From NCBI GenBank assembly GCA_013115145.1, contig JAAPAO010000177.1, positions 1-57,371 on the forward strand: a stretch of 57,371 bases of DNA. Reading direction: 5' to 3'. The notes below the pieces were generated by a model. That model worked only from the letters and a program-made list of their open reading frames with translations, searched no databases and was not told where the DNA came from. Position 1 is the first letter of the stretch; every line of letters starts with the position of its first letter. The DNA comes from Perkinsus chesapeaki. Taxonomy: Eukaryota; Perkinsozoa; Perkinsida; Perkinsidae. Both the position numbers and the translations under genes were made by a program. Below are positions 33,123 to 45,000 of the stretch, one piece after another.

Positions 33123-33674
33123 ATGTTTCCTCTGTTGTCAGGCGTGTCAGCTCTTCTAGTGGCATGGATGGCTGCAGAAGCGCTGGGATTCACCGCGTGG
33201 CTCCAATACACTTTATTAGGCCTCTTTATTCTCCTTGTAAGATTCCTAATAGGTTGACTCGTGTGCATCTTCTTCTCTCAGGTAGCCGTTCCTGTCATCC
33301 ATGCTGCATGGAGTGTTATGGAGCCTTTGCGCCTTCCTGTGATGCTGACAGCTGCCGAATCCAGCAAAGCTGCGGACATAATATTCAAGACGAGCACAAG
33401 ACCGGTGTTGGCGCCTCCACCAGATGACTGTGCAATCTGCCTCGAACCCTGGCAAGAAGGGGAAAGTCTGAGGGAGCTGCGATGTGGTCACATGTACCAC
33501 GAAGCCTGTATTAAGGCCTGCATTCAAGGGTCATTACCCTTACGCTCTAAGCATGCTAGCGATTTAACTCAGCTGGTTAACTCGGTGTCTTGTCCGCTTT
33601 GTCGGCAGCCTATGGTGGCTCAGCCCGATGAGATAGCAAGATTGATCAGAAGTAAAAAAAGTAGCACACAATGA
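33123..33674 (+). CDS. Membrane-anchored RING-H2 protein, probable E3 ubiquitin ligase (168 aa)
   Basis: Exons 33123-33236 and 33282-33674 are joined across a 45-nt phase-0 intron. Residues 1-48 form one or two hydrophobic segments (VSALLVAWMAAEALGF and YTLLGLFILLVAVPVI), so the protein should span a membrane. A RING-H2 finger follows with all eight ligands: Cys88, Cys91, Cys106, His108, His111, Cys114, Cys142 and Cys145. The spacing between the sixth and seventh ligand is wide (27 residues) but within the range known for RINGs. Such proteins recruit an E2 and ubiquitinate substrates at a membrane. The C-terminus is short and basic. Substrate and compartment are unknown. Confidence 0.88.
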
Positions 33675-34247
33675 GCTGTCTACTTTTCACGTAGAGTCGT
33701 CTTTAATCTATCGGGGTAGCCCTGTATCTATCATCTGTTCAAGATTCTCGAGAGCTCCATTAGCTGGCCTAGCCAGGAGCGGACAGAGAGGCGCCAAATG
33801 TTACTCTTCCCTTTTCGTCTGTATATGTATGTTTTAGTCGGCATACCTTCACCGTACTGTAATCAGTATTAGCACCATTATCACCATTGTTTACTGCAGT
33901 GCGACAGTGTTGCCCTTCATGACCGGTTTTGCGTTCTGAAGTTGACGGCTGAACACGTAAAAGATTCCTCAAAGCTACCGAAACTGTCGAACTGAGAGTT
34001 CCTCATATGGTTATATCCCTCATACAATATGTTCGAATCCCAGTAGGAGAGGTGCAAGCATCCTCACGTGAACTGCGCCCAGTAGCTCTAACGTGTTTCC
34101 TCTGTATCTTTGCGAACTGTCCGTACACCGGAATGACGATATAACCCAAAGTCTATCAGTGATAGGTCGGCGAGAATTCTTTGTTGTTACTGTATATAAA
34201 GGTGACAGATATGAAAAGGTTATCTGTTCTCAATAACTCTCCGTGAA
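33675..34247. other. RING 3' spacer
   Basis: No gene seen. GTTCGAATCC at 34031-34040 resembles a tRNA T-loop, but no tRNA fold surrounds it. Confidence 0.45.
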
Positions 34248-34877
34248 ATGGTAATGTTATTTTCGCCTAATCGATGGAAGCTCTCACCAAGCCAAGTTCT
34301 GCCTCTATATAGGCGTTTGGATATCCTGCCCAGAGTTGTATTTAATACCTGGGAGGATCGTTATTGTGTGGTTTATAAGCCAGCTGGATGGTGTATGAAG
34401 GATAGTAAATGTGTCGATAGACCGTCATTGGAAACTACCTGTAAGCGAGGAGGGGAAATTCAATCTCCATCTGAGCCGTAAAATTCACATTTTTCTCATT
34501 ATGAGTCTTTACCACTAGAATGTCGCTCTCCGAACTTCCGATACCATCGCCAAGATATTCGCCCTTCTGAAAAAGTCATCCAAAAAAGCACATTTTTGGG
34601 GCCACAATTTACGTTGTATCTATATAGGGTTATGCATCCATATTCCTATACTGGTTACTGCTCTCTCAAAAAGAAGTATGTCGCACTAGATACTCACCGT
34701 AGAGATCGCTCATCAATTGCCCTAGTTACGCCATCCCTACCCTCGTATAACGCAGATGTTTGCCACTTGAGCCCTCAATCTGGCCACAATGAGGAGTTGG
34801 ATAGGATAAAGAGAGATCTCCCGTTACCAGATGAAATAGAGGATAACCCTCATCGATTGAGGGATGGAAAACTGTAG
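34248..34877 (+). pseudogene. RluA-family pseudouridine synthase fragment
   Basis: The first piece (34248-34440) reads VVFNTWEDRYCVVYKPAGW, the opening strand and Lys-Pro-Ala-Gly turn of RluA-type synthases, which modify uridines in rRNA or other RNA. It ends at a GTAAGC donor. A later frame (34596-34877) contains KKKYVAL and HRRDRSSIALVTPS, resembling the HRLD-x-x-TSG motif that carries the catalytic Asp, though Leu is replaced by Arg. The rest of the catalytic domain is missing, and the frame ends in unrelated polar sequence. A decayed or truncated copy is the simplest reading; missed exons are possible. Confidence 0.4.
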
Positions 34878-35778
34878 GGGGACAGCATTGCACAATAACG
34901 CCGTTTAGCTCGGAATCTTTCGAGTTGACTGAATTCAATCCTGGACTATCTCTACAGTATAGACTATCCTCTAAAGAGCATTTGTAGTTTCAGAGAGTAT
35001 TGAAGTTTCAGACTGAAACTTACCTCAGCGTGCTTACGTAACTCGAAGGATGTGTCTGAAATGCTTATGAGTTTCCGAGCTCGTCAGGCGCACTGTACGC
35101 CGTCGAAACCCGCCGTGCACATCCCATCAGTTAGCATTTCACCCGGAATCCGGGTCCCGGATCTTTAGCAATACCCCGCAGTAGAACTCTTTTCAGGCGT
35201 TTCCCGATTGCTATTGACCCAGATATATCGGGTCTCTGCGTAGTTTGTGCTGATAAAAGTATATCACGGCAATTCAAGACGCATTACAGAGAGTAAGAGC
35301 GCTGGTCGTTGCTAGGAGACAGAGAGGTGGAAAAATACAAATTTCAAAAGATGCATGAGGCCCGTTCAGGCCTCGTCTCTTAATTTGACGAATTTCCTAT
35401 CCGGAAACTTAGTTAAAGATGTTCGAGATGTATCTAGCACCTGGGGATCAGGGAGGCATACGTCCAGCTTGGGACGTCCTAAGCTAAGGACGGTGAGAAG
35501 CCCATCCCGGTTAGTAGGCCGGGATCCGAAGCCCGTCCTCCCGGCCGGATTACTCGAACGCGGTTTCCCGTAAATCCCGTTCTTGAGTCAGGGCACTCAC
35601 CCGTATCCGCAATAGACTAAATCTACCAGTACCTTATCCACCACACTTACGTACAGAGTCTGTACTACGAGCTCAGCTGGTGCGGCCTGAGGGTATCGGC
35701 AACATCATGTTGCCCACGCATCTTTCCACCCCATTGGAATCACCCAGTTGATTCCACTGGGCTAACTTAACTTTTGAC
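34878..35778. other. Unrecognised stretch
   Basis: A small palindrome AGTTTCAG-A-CTGAAACT lies near 35010. The 35400-35560 part is GC-richer than its surroundings with no recognisable gene. Confidence 0.4.
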
Positions 35779-36221
35779 TTGAGTAATCTGAGGTTGGCTC
35801 AGGGTGACATTACAACGTACAAGGAATTCAAAATCTCGGTGTCTAACGGTAAGCTCTCTTCTGTGGCTGGCAAGGTCCCCACTGTGGATTCTGAAGACCG
35901 CATCATGTTCATACAGCCCCAGGGGTCAGGGAAGAAGCCAATCTGTCTGAATGCCAAGAAATGAAGTTCCTGCTCGTACTGCAAGGTGCCGCTTCATTCG
36001 ACGAATTAATACTATGTCTGATATCCTTGCTGATCATGACCAATGTTAATTCGTCGATTAGAGCTGTTAACATTACCGGCGAGTACATTTTGACGTTATA
36101 CCATATTGTAGCGTCCCACGGTTTGGCAGCTGCTATGAACTACGATGAGAGCTTCCGTCAGCAACTGGCCTCTCAAGCGAAACGTTTGGCAGCCCAACGT
36201 TGGCAGCCAACGGTTGGCTAA
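35779..36221 (+). mobile_element. Retroelement Gag-like fragment
   Basis: Two overlapping open frames follow each other. The first (35779-35964) has no ATG start and reads YKEFKISVSNGKLSSVAGKV. The second (35961-36221) has FDELILCLISLL and then LAAAMNYDESFRQQLASQ. The spacing of a hydrophobic helix, a YD-x-x-FR motif and a basic tail recalls Gag-like proteins of DIRS/Ngaro or related retroelements. The change of frame between the parts and the lack of a polymerase nearby indicate a broken copy. The assignment is from pattern memory only. Confidence 0.3.
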
Positions 36222-36820
36222 TAAGAAATCTATTGGTTACAGTGAAGCAGTGGCTAAGACTATCTTAAAGGGTACCGATAATATGTAGAAGAGTATGGAG
36301 CGCTTCATGAGGACCCCGTCAGGCTAAGCGCCTACTGCTATGCAGGAGCCGATTTCATAATCGACACTTCTTTCATAGACTTTTGAAAGTGCCCTCGTCG
36401 GCTCTGCCTCGATGATGATTATTATAATAGTAATATATTAGTTAAACTACCAATGGTCATGAGGCTGTCGGGCGCGGAAATTCATGGACAGTGTTAAACA
36501 GTCACTTCAGGTGACTCGTATGAATGCTGCGAAAGCGGCTTCCCCTATCTGGCTCATCAGTTCATTGCGTTGAATACTAGTAGCTACTACCAGTTGCCTA
36601 CCACTTGCCTAGCAGCTAGCATCTAGTTTCCATCTATAGAAAATGGTACATCGTGTACCTTACATGCTACCTACCGGGAGAATTTGGGCACAGGGGGTCA
36701 TAAACGCGGGGTCGGTAGGCTACTGGGGAACCCCCTGGAGGTTCCTGGCGACGTTTTGTCGAAATTCGATCTCTGCACTGTACCCGCTGTACCCCTCTGG
36801 CGCAGCTGCTCCAATCGATC
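36222..36820. other. Unrecognised stretch between fragments
   Basis: A frame from 36643 is open but its protein is Cys/Pro-rich without pattern. No gene called. Confidence 0.35.
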
Positions 36821-37084
36821 TTGATCAGGAGAATTGTAAAAGCTGCGCGCTGTGTAGAATTTATAAAACTCTCGACTGTTGCTGTCTTGCAGGATCTCCT
36901 CAGGTTCTCCTTTCGTCAAACGTATCGGTTGCTTGCTCGCCCTGCGTCAGATTTCAAGGCTGCGACTAAATACAAAGATTTCTTTAATGCCAATGGTCGA
37001 CCATTACAACAGGGAGTTCTCGAGTCCTGTATGAGGTGGAACAGAGACTCTAAGGAGTGGCGAGCTGTGAGGCGGCACATTTAG
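36821..37084 (+). CDS. Hypothetical C-terminal exon
   Basis: The frame from about 36893, after a good acceptor (GCTGTCTTGCAG), encodes DLLRFSFRQTYRLLARPASD, then YKDFFNANGRPLQQGVLESC and a Trp/Arg-rich end with a stop at 37084. The amino-acid texture is that of a real, basic, possibly mitochondrial or RNA-binding protein. I do not recognise the family. Upstream exons could not be joined without a stop, so the gene model is incomplete. Confidence 0.33.
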   Translation: MIRRIVKAARCVEFIKLSTVAVLQDLLRFSFRQTYRLLARPASDFKAATKYKDFFNANGRPLQQGVLESCMRWNRDSKEWRAVRRHI

Positions 37085-37384
37085 GCCTTGACTGTTGAAC
37101 AAACGCAAAATTCAATAATATTGTTGATAAATATGTATCGGTGGAGTCGGAACATCGGCTGTTTCCTTCTCCAACTGTGCACTTCTTACGGAGTAGCCAA
37201 TGAAAAGTCGACGGGGACTTCGTGAGATTTCCTCGGATCCTACTTTCTGCTTTGTCGAGTGTCGAGATAAAACCTAGTGTAGAAGAGTAAACCTCTGACA
37301 AGCCATATGTCGCGTATGATATGTGCGGAAGTTCACGGCATAGAAGTCGACTTGATAGTCATTACTTAGGATAATTGGTAGGTA

Positions 37385-38115
37385 GAATGTGATGAAGGGC
37401 AAGGCTCTGCTGTGGGGACAGAATATGACTTGGTTGAGATTGGGGATGATAACAGGGCTTTGTATGAGGCCATGGTTACACCCTCCAAGGTTGGATATAT
37501 GATGGTGAGCATCTTACCCGCTTAGTGCTAGATGGTGATAGACATAGATGGTGATATCTATAGATATGTGATAGGCAGTGTTCCTAGCAGGATGGTTGCA
37601 CTTGTATAAAATGAGGAATATTATAGGCATCATTATATTCCTTCTAGGCGTCCGTCTTTGATTGTCTAAATGGCCTGACAAGCTCTCCCAAGCTTTATGA
37701 ATCTACTTATCGGCATATCAATTAGATATCATATTGCTTAGCCACGTAGGGAATGTGACAGTAAATGGCGATGACGTCTCCGAATTCTTGCAAAGGATGT
37801 TCTGATGCGCTTCATCATTGAACATATGCAACTTCGCTTGCCTATAAGGTTTTGGACGATAATGAAATTATAAGTTCAACTCAATGCAATTCATCCTCGA
37901 CCATGCACCAGCGTGACCCTCCGATCGCGTTGTTGTTTTTTCAGGCCCATTTTCGTGCGGGTGGCCTAGAAGTGATTGCCAATGCGGATGGTCTGCCTTT
38001 TATTCAACTCAGCAGACTCGAGTTTCCTGATCCTTTGAACCCTACTGGAGCGGAGATTGTGGTGGAAGTCGAGCCCGAAGAAGATATGCTGGCTGCACTC
38101 GGCAGTTGTACTTGA
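37385..38115 (+). CDS. Hypothetical protein, at least two exons
   Basis: One exon (about 37385-37504) reads ECDEGQGSAVGTEYDLVEIG and ends VGYMM at a GTGAGC donor, phase 0. The last exon (37945-38115) follows a strong TTTTTTCAG acceptor, also phase 0. It reads AHFRAGGLEVIANADGLPFI and then an acidic tail with EVEPEEDML. A further exon may lie at about 37650. The 5' end was not found. The family is not recognised; the acidic, soluble character is the only clue. Confidence 0.42.
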
Positions 38116-39918
38116 TAATACAGCATGACAATTCATCGTTTCTGGTTGTTTCTTTTTAAAGGAAATGTTGATGTTGTGAAAGACTAAGCATTTGGTAGTG
38201 CAGACAAGCAACTGGAGTTAGGTGTAACCAGAGATATTAGTGGTTACTTCGCGCCAGTCGACACTCGAACGGAGCGGCGCTTATATTGTCACTTTTTCTG
38301 TCTACCTGTTATCTCTGTTGCAAATTATTTATGTATGAATCATACTGTCTGATACCTCACTGAGTGAAGTTCACTCTCCTTGCTGCCCCAGTAAGATTTC
38401 CCTACTTTCCACCATCCATTCGATCATCCTCATACAACTCCGTCACGCCTGGAGCTCCGTAGTTGTCCCGATTCTCCACCTTGTCTACGAGTGCCCTACT
38501 GACCGCTAGTCAAAACCGAGTTTTCAAATCATTGTATTATTCATTTATAATTGGTTTTCCCGATATGTATGTATCTGTATAGGTATTTACTTAGGTCTCA
38601 GCGGAGGCTTGAAGCATAGCCTACCCAAACTTCAAGGATACGCGAGACAGTCCTTAGGAATGTTACACTACTGTCATGCTTGGCAGTTGTTTTTGTGTTC
38701 CGCCAATGCGCCTGTGTTATACAGGCTGTATAAGTTTTTCATAATCCTATTTACAGTGTTATATAACGATCTATTCAGTCGGCGTACAATCTCAGATGGA
38801 GGAGCTCTCATTTCACTTGGCACGTGTGACGTGACGTGACAGCGTAGTTTTCCTGCAACTTGCACAACACACTAAAATTCAAATCGGTGTATCCCTCTAT
38901 AACTCACCACTTTATCTGCTGGGTTGTTTTACATCCCAGCGACCTCGCAAAATATCTTCGTAGATCGTATCTTACCCGCTTAACCTCTTCCTTCTCCAGT
39001 GAGCTTTTTGGTAAGCTTGGCCTTGATGCTTTCGTTCCTTCGTGACCCGCTTTGTGGAGCTCCTGCGAGGTTGTGTATTATCAAGTGTACATACTGTAGC
39101 TTAATCGATTATCAAACCTTAATAAGGTGGTATAGTTGAACTAATTGGATTACTGTTCATCAATGATGAATCATCATAGTATTACTTTTTATTATATCTA
39201 TTACTATTTATTATATCTATTACTATTTATTATATCTATTACTATTTATTATATCTATTACTATTTATTATATCTATTACNNNNNNNNNNNNNNNNNNNN
39301 NNNNNNNNNNNNNNNNNNNNNNNNNNNNNNNNNNNNNNNNNNNNNNNNNNNNNNNNNNNNNNNNNNNNNNNNNNNNNTATCTATTACTATTTATTATATC
39401 TATTACTATTTATTATATCTATTACTATTTATTTTATCTATTACTATTTATTATATCTATTACTATTTATTATATCTATTACTATTTATTTTATCTATTA
39501 CTATTTATTATATCTATTACTATTTATTATATCTATTACTATTTATTATATCAATTACTATTTATTATTGTTACTATCCACTTTAAGCCCTACTCTGATG
39601 ACAGGGTGTCACCGTTGTGTATGAGTATGAGCCTTCTGCCATCGTCTGGTCGACTATTCAACGCACTCTACCTGGTATCACCTTACCCCTAGATCGAGGA
39701 CCTTTAAGGATAGTAATCACTTTGACATGACTCGCTTGAATCTTTTGGGTGACCAAGATGAATGTAGACTTGAGCCCAGTCTAGGCAGTTTACTAAGATT
39801 TGAATTCTTTATTAAGACTATTAGCAGCCGAATTGATAGTACAGATGCTCCCTATCATGCAGCTCTGCTTTCTCCAAGCTCGAGAGTATCATCTTTATAA
39901 GTTGGCCTTTTTTCCTTC
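38116..39918. other. Gene-free stretch containing a satellite
   Basis: A frame at 38609-38839 lacks any pattern. The main content is the 19-nt tandem repeat at 39181-39567. The remainder shows nothing. Confidence 0.45.
39181..39567. repeat. 19-nt AT-rich tandem repeat with a 97-nt assembly gap
   Basis: The unit TATTATATCTATTACTATT repeats about five times before and ten times after a run of N at 39281-39377, with rare A-to-T changes (TATTTTATC). True array length is unknown because the gap is inside it. Translation of the array gives a Tyr/Ile/Leu pattern that is not a protein. Confidence 0.95.
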
Positions 39919-40378
39919 ATGGACTCCGCACTGCTTCACCATAATACAGACTTTACCTGTAGTAAGCTGAGTGGCCCTACCAGCGTCTCCACTGAGGCTC
40001 CAACTATGGCCAACGATTCTGTATCTTCTACTTCAGCGGAAACAGGGGCGAGTGCAGGGTGCTTCTTGCCCTTGGCTACCAGGAGGGATATAGTGGAACT
40101 GTCCAAGGGGGTTACACGGGACAAACAAAGATTTAATGATGTTCACGCAAACTGGAGCGAAAAATTCAGGGCTAGTTCGACATTGTGGATGCGGAACAAA
40201 GTGGAGTATTTTCAGGGCACTCCAGGATCGTTGGGAAGTTACCAGTAATAAGGATGGTGGATGGGTAGCGGAACCTGCGTACTTGCTGGGATGGGCAATC
40301 GACGGTCTAGTGGCGGTCAAGTTTTTGACTCGGAAAGTTTTTGAGTGGCCCACCTTTCACAGTAGTTTTAATCAGTGA
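39919..40378 (+). CDS. Hypothetical protein, probably two exons
   Basis: The first frame starts at 39919 (or at the internal ATG 40006) and holds a Ser/Thr-rich leader, then LATRRDIVELSKGVTRDKQR and NWSEKFRASSTL. A second frame, entered after TATTTTCAG at 40215, reads ALQDRWEVTSNKDGGWVAEP and LLGWAIDGLVAVKFL and ends at 40378. A donor at 40185 would give the right phase but an intron of only 31 nt; a donor at 40105 gives 111 nt. The hydrophobic GWAIDGLVAV segment could be a membrane helix. The family is not recognised. Confidence 0.4.
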
Positions 40379-41032
40379 CGCTTTGGCGAGCACATCTCGG
40401 AGGATCCTCCAAAACTCGTTAGAATTTCATCAGTCTAGTGTCGACCAACCAAAAGCCTGAAAGTTCCCCAAGGGGAGTGGCGGTATTGCTGCCTCATCAT
40501 CCTTGGTGTTAGTAGGAATGGGCCTAGGTATGTTACTTTCTTGACAACTCGAAAAAAATTTAATAACTAGATTTTATACTGGTTTCGAGAATTGTTATTA
40601 GTGAGACACAAATAACAATTCTCAAAACCACTAAAAGTGTGGCACTTGTGGAGCTATAGCGGGCGCAGATTGGGTTATAAAATTGAGACTCAGTGGGTCA
40701 TATAGTTGAGTGATGTGGAGTACTGCTTTATTGATGATGGGAGATTTCGGCAACTTATACCCGTGAACCCGTAACTGCTGGAAAGCTCGAAAACCAGTAA
40801 ATTTCTGGCAGTAATAAGCATCATCATTCGGGTGATGGCACTGCAAATTGAAGACATGTTGGTGATAGTGCAAGGTTCGAAGAGCGCGAAGTGTCGGTGT
40901 TTTGTCCGAGATAGGGAAGCCTAAAACCACTGTTGTAGCCTCGATATAGCATATCAATGAAGCATACCAGCAAAAATAATGAACAGTCAAATCTATAGTT
41001 TTTTAAAGCCCACGTGAGCTGGTAATCATCAG
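40379..41032. other. Spacer with a hairpin
   Basis: An inverted repeat lies at 40580-40630: GAGAATTGTTATT (40587-40599) faces its exact complement at 40611-40623. An upstream exon of the 41033 gene may be hidden here. Confidence 0.4.
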
Positions 41033-41330
41033 GTATATTTCGGGTCCACCTTGTCGCTCTTCACCCGAGTCATCGTCATCATCAGCGTCGTCGTCGTCGG
41101 TAGATCCTCGGCCGGACTGGCGGGATAATGCATTTAATAGAACTCAAAGGCAGTTAAAGAAAGAAGAGGAGTCTCATGCAGCTGAAGTTAAACGAAAACT
41201 TCAGATTGAGAATCCTCAAATAGTTGATTACCTGCGAGAACTTGAAGCCGAGGGCGGTGGACGCCGCAAACGCCGGTGTCGTGAGCGGCGAGATGAGAGA
41301 AAGGAGCGGTATGGAAGACGTGGTTGTTGA
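41033..41330 (+). CDS. C-terminal exon of an Arg/Glu/Ser-rich protein
   Basis: After an ATCATCAG acceptor, the frame runs to TGA at 41328-41330. A polyserine stretch from triplet repeats (SSSSSASSSSS) is followed by PRPDWRDNAFNRTQRQLKKE, a conserved-looking helix QIENPQIVDYLRELEAEGG, and an Arg-rich RERRDERKERYGRRG end. The RE/RS-like tail suggests a nuclear RNA-processing protein, but I cannot name it. No start codon is in frame, so at least one 5' exon is missing. Confidence 0.5.
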
Positions 41331-41340
41331 TTTTATCTGT

Positions 41341-42032
41341 ACTGTGTGTGGCGACGTACTAAGTCGCTATTGAGAAACCACTGCGGTTTATCGTAGCGCC
41401 TCCTCCTCCTCCTCCTTCTGATTGAACTACAGACTTTCGTCGAGGTAGATAATAGTTGTACTTATTCGGATTGTAGTATCGTTGACGTATTCTTCTTCAC
41501 TGTAAATAGATAATGATGTAGACTTACCTCGCACAGGCAATAAACTAAACCTTAACAACGTATTTGGCTAACAGTGAAGTTGGGTTTGTTAATTATAGGC
41601 TTGTGCGACACAAAAAAAGGGACAGCATAGATACGTTTTGGTGGTCGGTAAGATTGTCATAGAAAAGTAATTATTACCATAATTACGATAAGTTAATTAA
41701 TAACTGGACTCCAGTTACTGCCCCAACAGAGGCAGGATCTGTGATGCGGAGTGGCGCGTCAGCTCTCCGCAAGACTCTTGGTCGGTGGGGCCGAGGGACC
41801 GCTCCGAGCCGTCCGCTGGTACAGTCTCATGTACATCTGTACCGCTTGTTAAGCTCTATCTGGTCAAGATAGACAGTACTTTTTTATAGTGCAGCACTTC
41901 TCCTTCGACCAGGCAGCAGGCGAGTGCCGGTATAGGCGTATGTAGTAACTGATGATATAATAGTAATGGGCATCCTATCGCTGATAATCTTAATGTGTTC
42001 ATTTAATAAAGGAAGTCTCATAGTCTTGTTAA
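41341..42032. other. Ferlin upstream region
   Basis: No gene seen. CTC triplet run near 41400. The ferlin promoter presumably lies here. Confidence 0.45.
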
Positions 42033-45000
42033 ATGGGACGAACTGAATGGAAAATTAAGGTCGATATACACTCGGTGTACGCATTACGAAGGCCAGAGGG
42101 CAGCACCGATCTCCCCAACCCGTACGACGTTAGTTGGTAGCGGTATGTGTAGCTAGAGGTGTCAGATACTTGAAGGTTATAGTGGACTACCCGGGCGAAG
42201 AAGGCGATGTTGAAAAGCAGACTAGTTGGCAGAGCGCCACAGCCAGTTGTTCATTTAATTGCTTCTTTCTATTTGATGGAAGTTTGGCGAAGGCCGAGTT
42301 CAAAAGATCTAAAGTACCGCAGCTGGTCTTCGCTGAAGAAATTGGACAAACACTTCCCAAAGCAATTATCTGCATTACCCTCGACTCCAATTGCTGAGCA
42401 ACACTGTGTTAGGGCCGAAGAAAGAGGGATAGCCAAAACTGTGGAAACGATATGCACCACAGAAAGTTCAGATTTACGTTACTTAGGTTCTGGTCCGATG
42501 AAGTTGCTCAGAGGTTATAGCTGATTCGACGAATTCTTAATTGTTGCTTGGATTGTCAATCTCTCAGTTCCTTATTGGCTTCTCAATAATATTAAAATTA
42601 CTACAAAAAGGGATATGAGACCTAATAATTTAGCAGTTTGATAATAATGCTAGTTATTATTATAATATTATTGTTCGAGACAGTCTTGTGTATGAATACC
42701 ATTTAGTGTTGGTTTCATTTCTCAGATAACTCTACAGTGTTGGCATCATAACGCATTGCGAGCAGACCAATTGATAGGAGCATGTACCTTTGGCTTCAGC
42801 AAGGTGTAAGTAGGCAGCAGCACTAACGGCTTTCCACCCCCAGCGTTCCGGCCAGTCCCGTTTGTTTTTGGAATGCCCCCTCGCCTAACATTGATAAGGA
42901 TACTCATCAGTCCACGATGTTGGTTGTTGAACAGAAGTTGACGTTTTTTTCGCTGATTTCTTTCGGTATTTTTCTCTACGGTAATCGTCGTCTATTTGCA
43001 TGTGAATGATCATGAGTGAAACGGTTGATCGATTCGGCGCGGTTGATCATACTAGTGTGACAGTACTAGACTTTAAGACTCTGTATTATACTTGCTACGA
43101 AATAATTATGGTAGTACAATCAGTAGCGGACGAGGACTCATGAAAAAAAACAAAGTATTCTACTTCATTCGAGACGGCTGTATAGGATCGAAATTGATTC
43201 AAACAACCATTAAGTTGATAATGATGAATATTACCGAAAGCACACAGACAATGGTTCTATTGAACTGCTCCACACCATGCCGCACGCCTTGTCCTGTGCG
43301 AAGTTGTTATCGAAAGTAACTGATCTGTAATAACATCCGTAATATACTCTTTTAAAAATAATGTTTATAATAGTATTTCTCACATACTTCATTATTTCTA
43401 TTTTACATTATTATTTCTAATATTGATATATTATACCACTATATAGAGAGCAATAGCACTTGTTAATAATTTCAATATATAATCCTATCGAATGGTTGGT
43501 AAGGTACTCTTTAGTTCGTCATACGTTATTAAGACAATGGATGCCTTTAACGTTCCCAGAGAAGCCCGGAGATGTTAGGGGTTATGTCAATGTTAGTGTC
43601 GGTATTTACGGACCTGGAGATGATGTAAGCTATGAGAAGGAGAAGGGTCGATGATACAGCTTACCACAGCCAAAGGCGTCTAGTCACAGAAGAATGCTAC
43701 ATGGGTGCCAAGTCTGTGAGATTAGGTCTGCAAAAAGGACAGAGTGAACTATCGAACCTATTCGATAGAGAATTTGATGGAGATCCAGAATATACTCAAA
43801 TATCTGTTTTTTGGGAATAGGAAGTGAAAAAATAAAATTGCGATGAGTTCAACCAACGTTAGTTGAGCTCATCACATTTGAAAGGCAGCCATTGCTTTTG
43901 AAGAGAGTAAAAATAATTACCGATAAAACTAACAAGAACCATTTACACTGTAAAATGCAGTGATTCTACAACCATGGCAAAAGTAATTATTCATTGATTA
44001 CTTTTGACATGATTTGGGTTCATTGACATGTCCTATAATTGAATTATTGGATCATTAATTAGTAATGCCATAAAAACCATTAACCGGCGAAAGTACTCCT
44101 TAATAGCGGTATCTTCAGATAGGCCAGTATCCGCCTCTTCATGGTTCAGGGGGTTACTTAGGTTCCTAGTGGGTTCCGCTTAATCTCGGATGAAGATCAA
44201 ACCGTGAGTTCGATAACAGAGAGAGTGGTGCAAACACCTGATTCGAAGTTCAATCTTGTCATGTTAAATTTTAATGTAAGCCCCGTTTGGATCACACTCC
44301 TTCCCGTATCTATTGGCTCATTTAACGAGGTTCTCCTCGTGGTATATTTGATCTTTGTGTGATAGGATTACGTCTCTGAAGCCAGTAAGGTGTACTAGTC
44401 GAAATATAGGAACATTTATCGTCAATAATTTCTTGCCAATGAAGCAAATTTATGTATCCTCGAGTTTTACATCTGCTTCTGCATGCTCTATAATGTAGGG
44501 GGATGGAATATTGCCTAGATTATCGGAAACGCTCAAGGAGTTCGTAAAATCCTGATTATATTAATTGCAGCGAGTATCGGTATCGTGTTGACTATAAAAG
44601 TATAGTTTTGTCATTGTATTTTTTCTCGGCCGGGGTAGTAGCCAACCGACTAGTACCAGCCGGTCAGTTAGGCAGCCAGTGCACTACAGCTGGCCGGTCA
44701 TCGAGATAGTAGCGTTGTTATGTTGTTGTATCGATTACTGCTGTACTGTGTAATTAAGTAGTGATGGAGTTGTAAGAGTGTGTTCAGGTCCACAAGGCAG
44801 AGAATCTCCCTAAGAAGGGTGGAGGAGGGATGTTCGGTAGAGGCCCTACATGCAGCCCTTATGTGAGTATCATCCAATACACACCTTTGAGGGGTACACA
44901 GTGCTAGTACCTCTCGCAAAATATGACTGATGGTATCATGATTGGAAATCTTTTGAAATTAAATAGTTTGAGAAATTTCGAGGAAGTCAGAAATTGAGCA

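Noticed and set aside
39145-39624. Long open frame rich in Tyr, Ile and Leu
   Set aside because: It is the translated 19-nt satellite and crosses the N gap.
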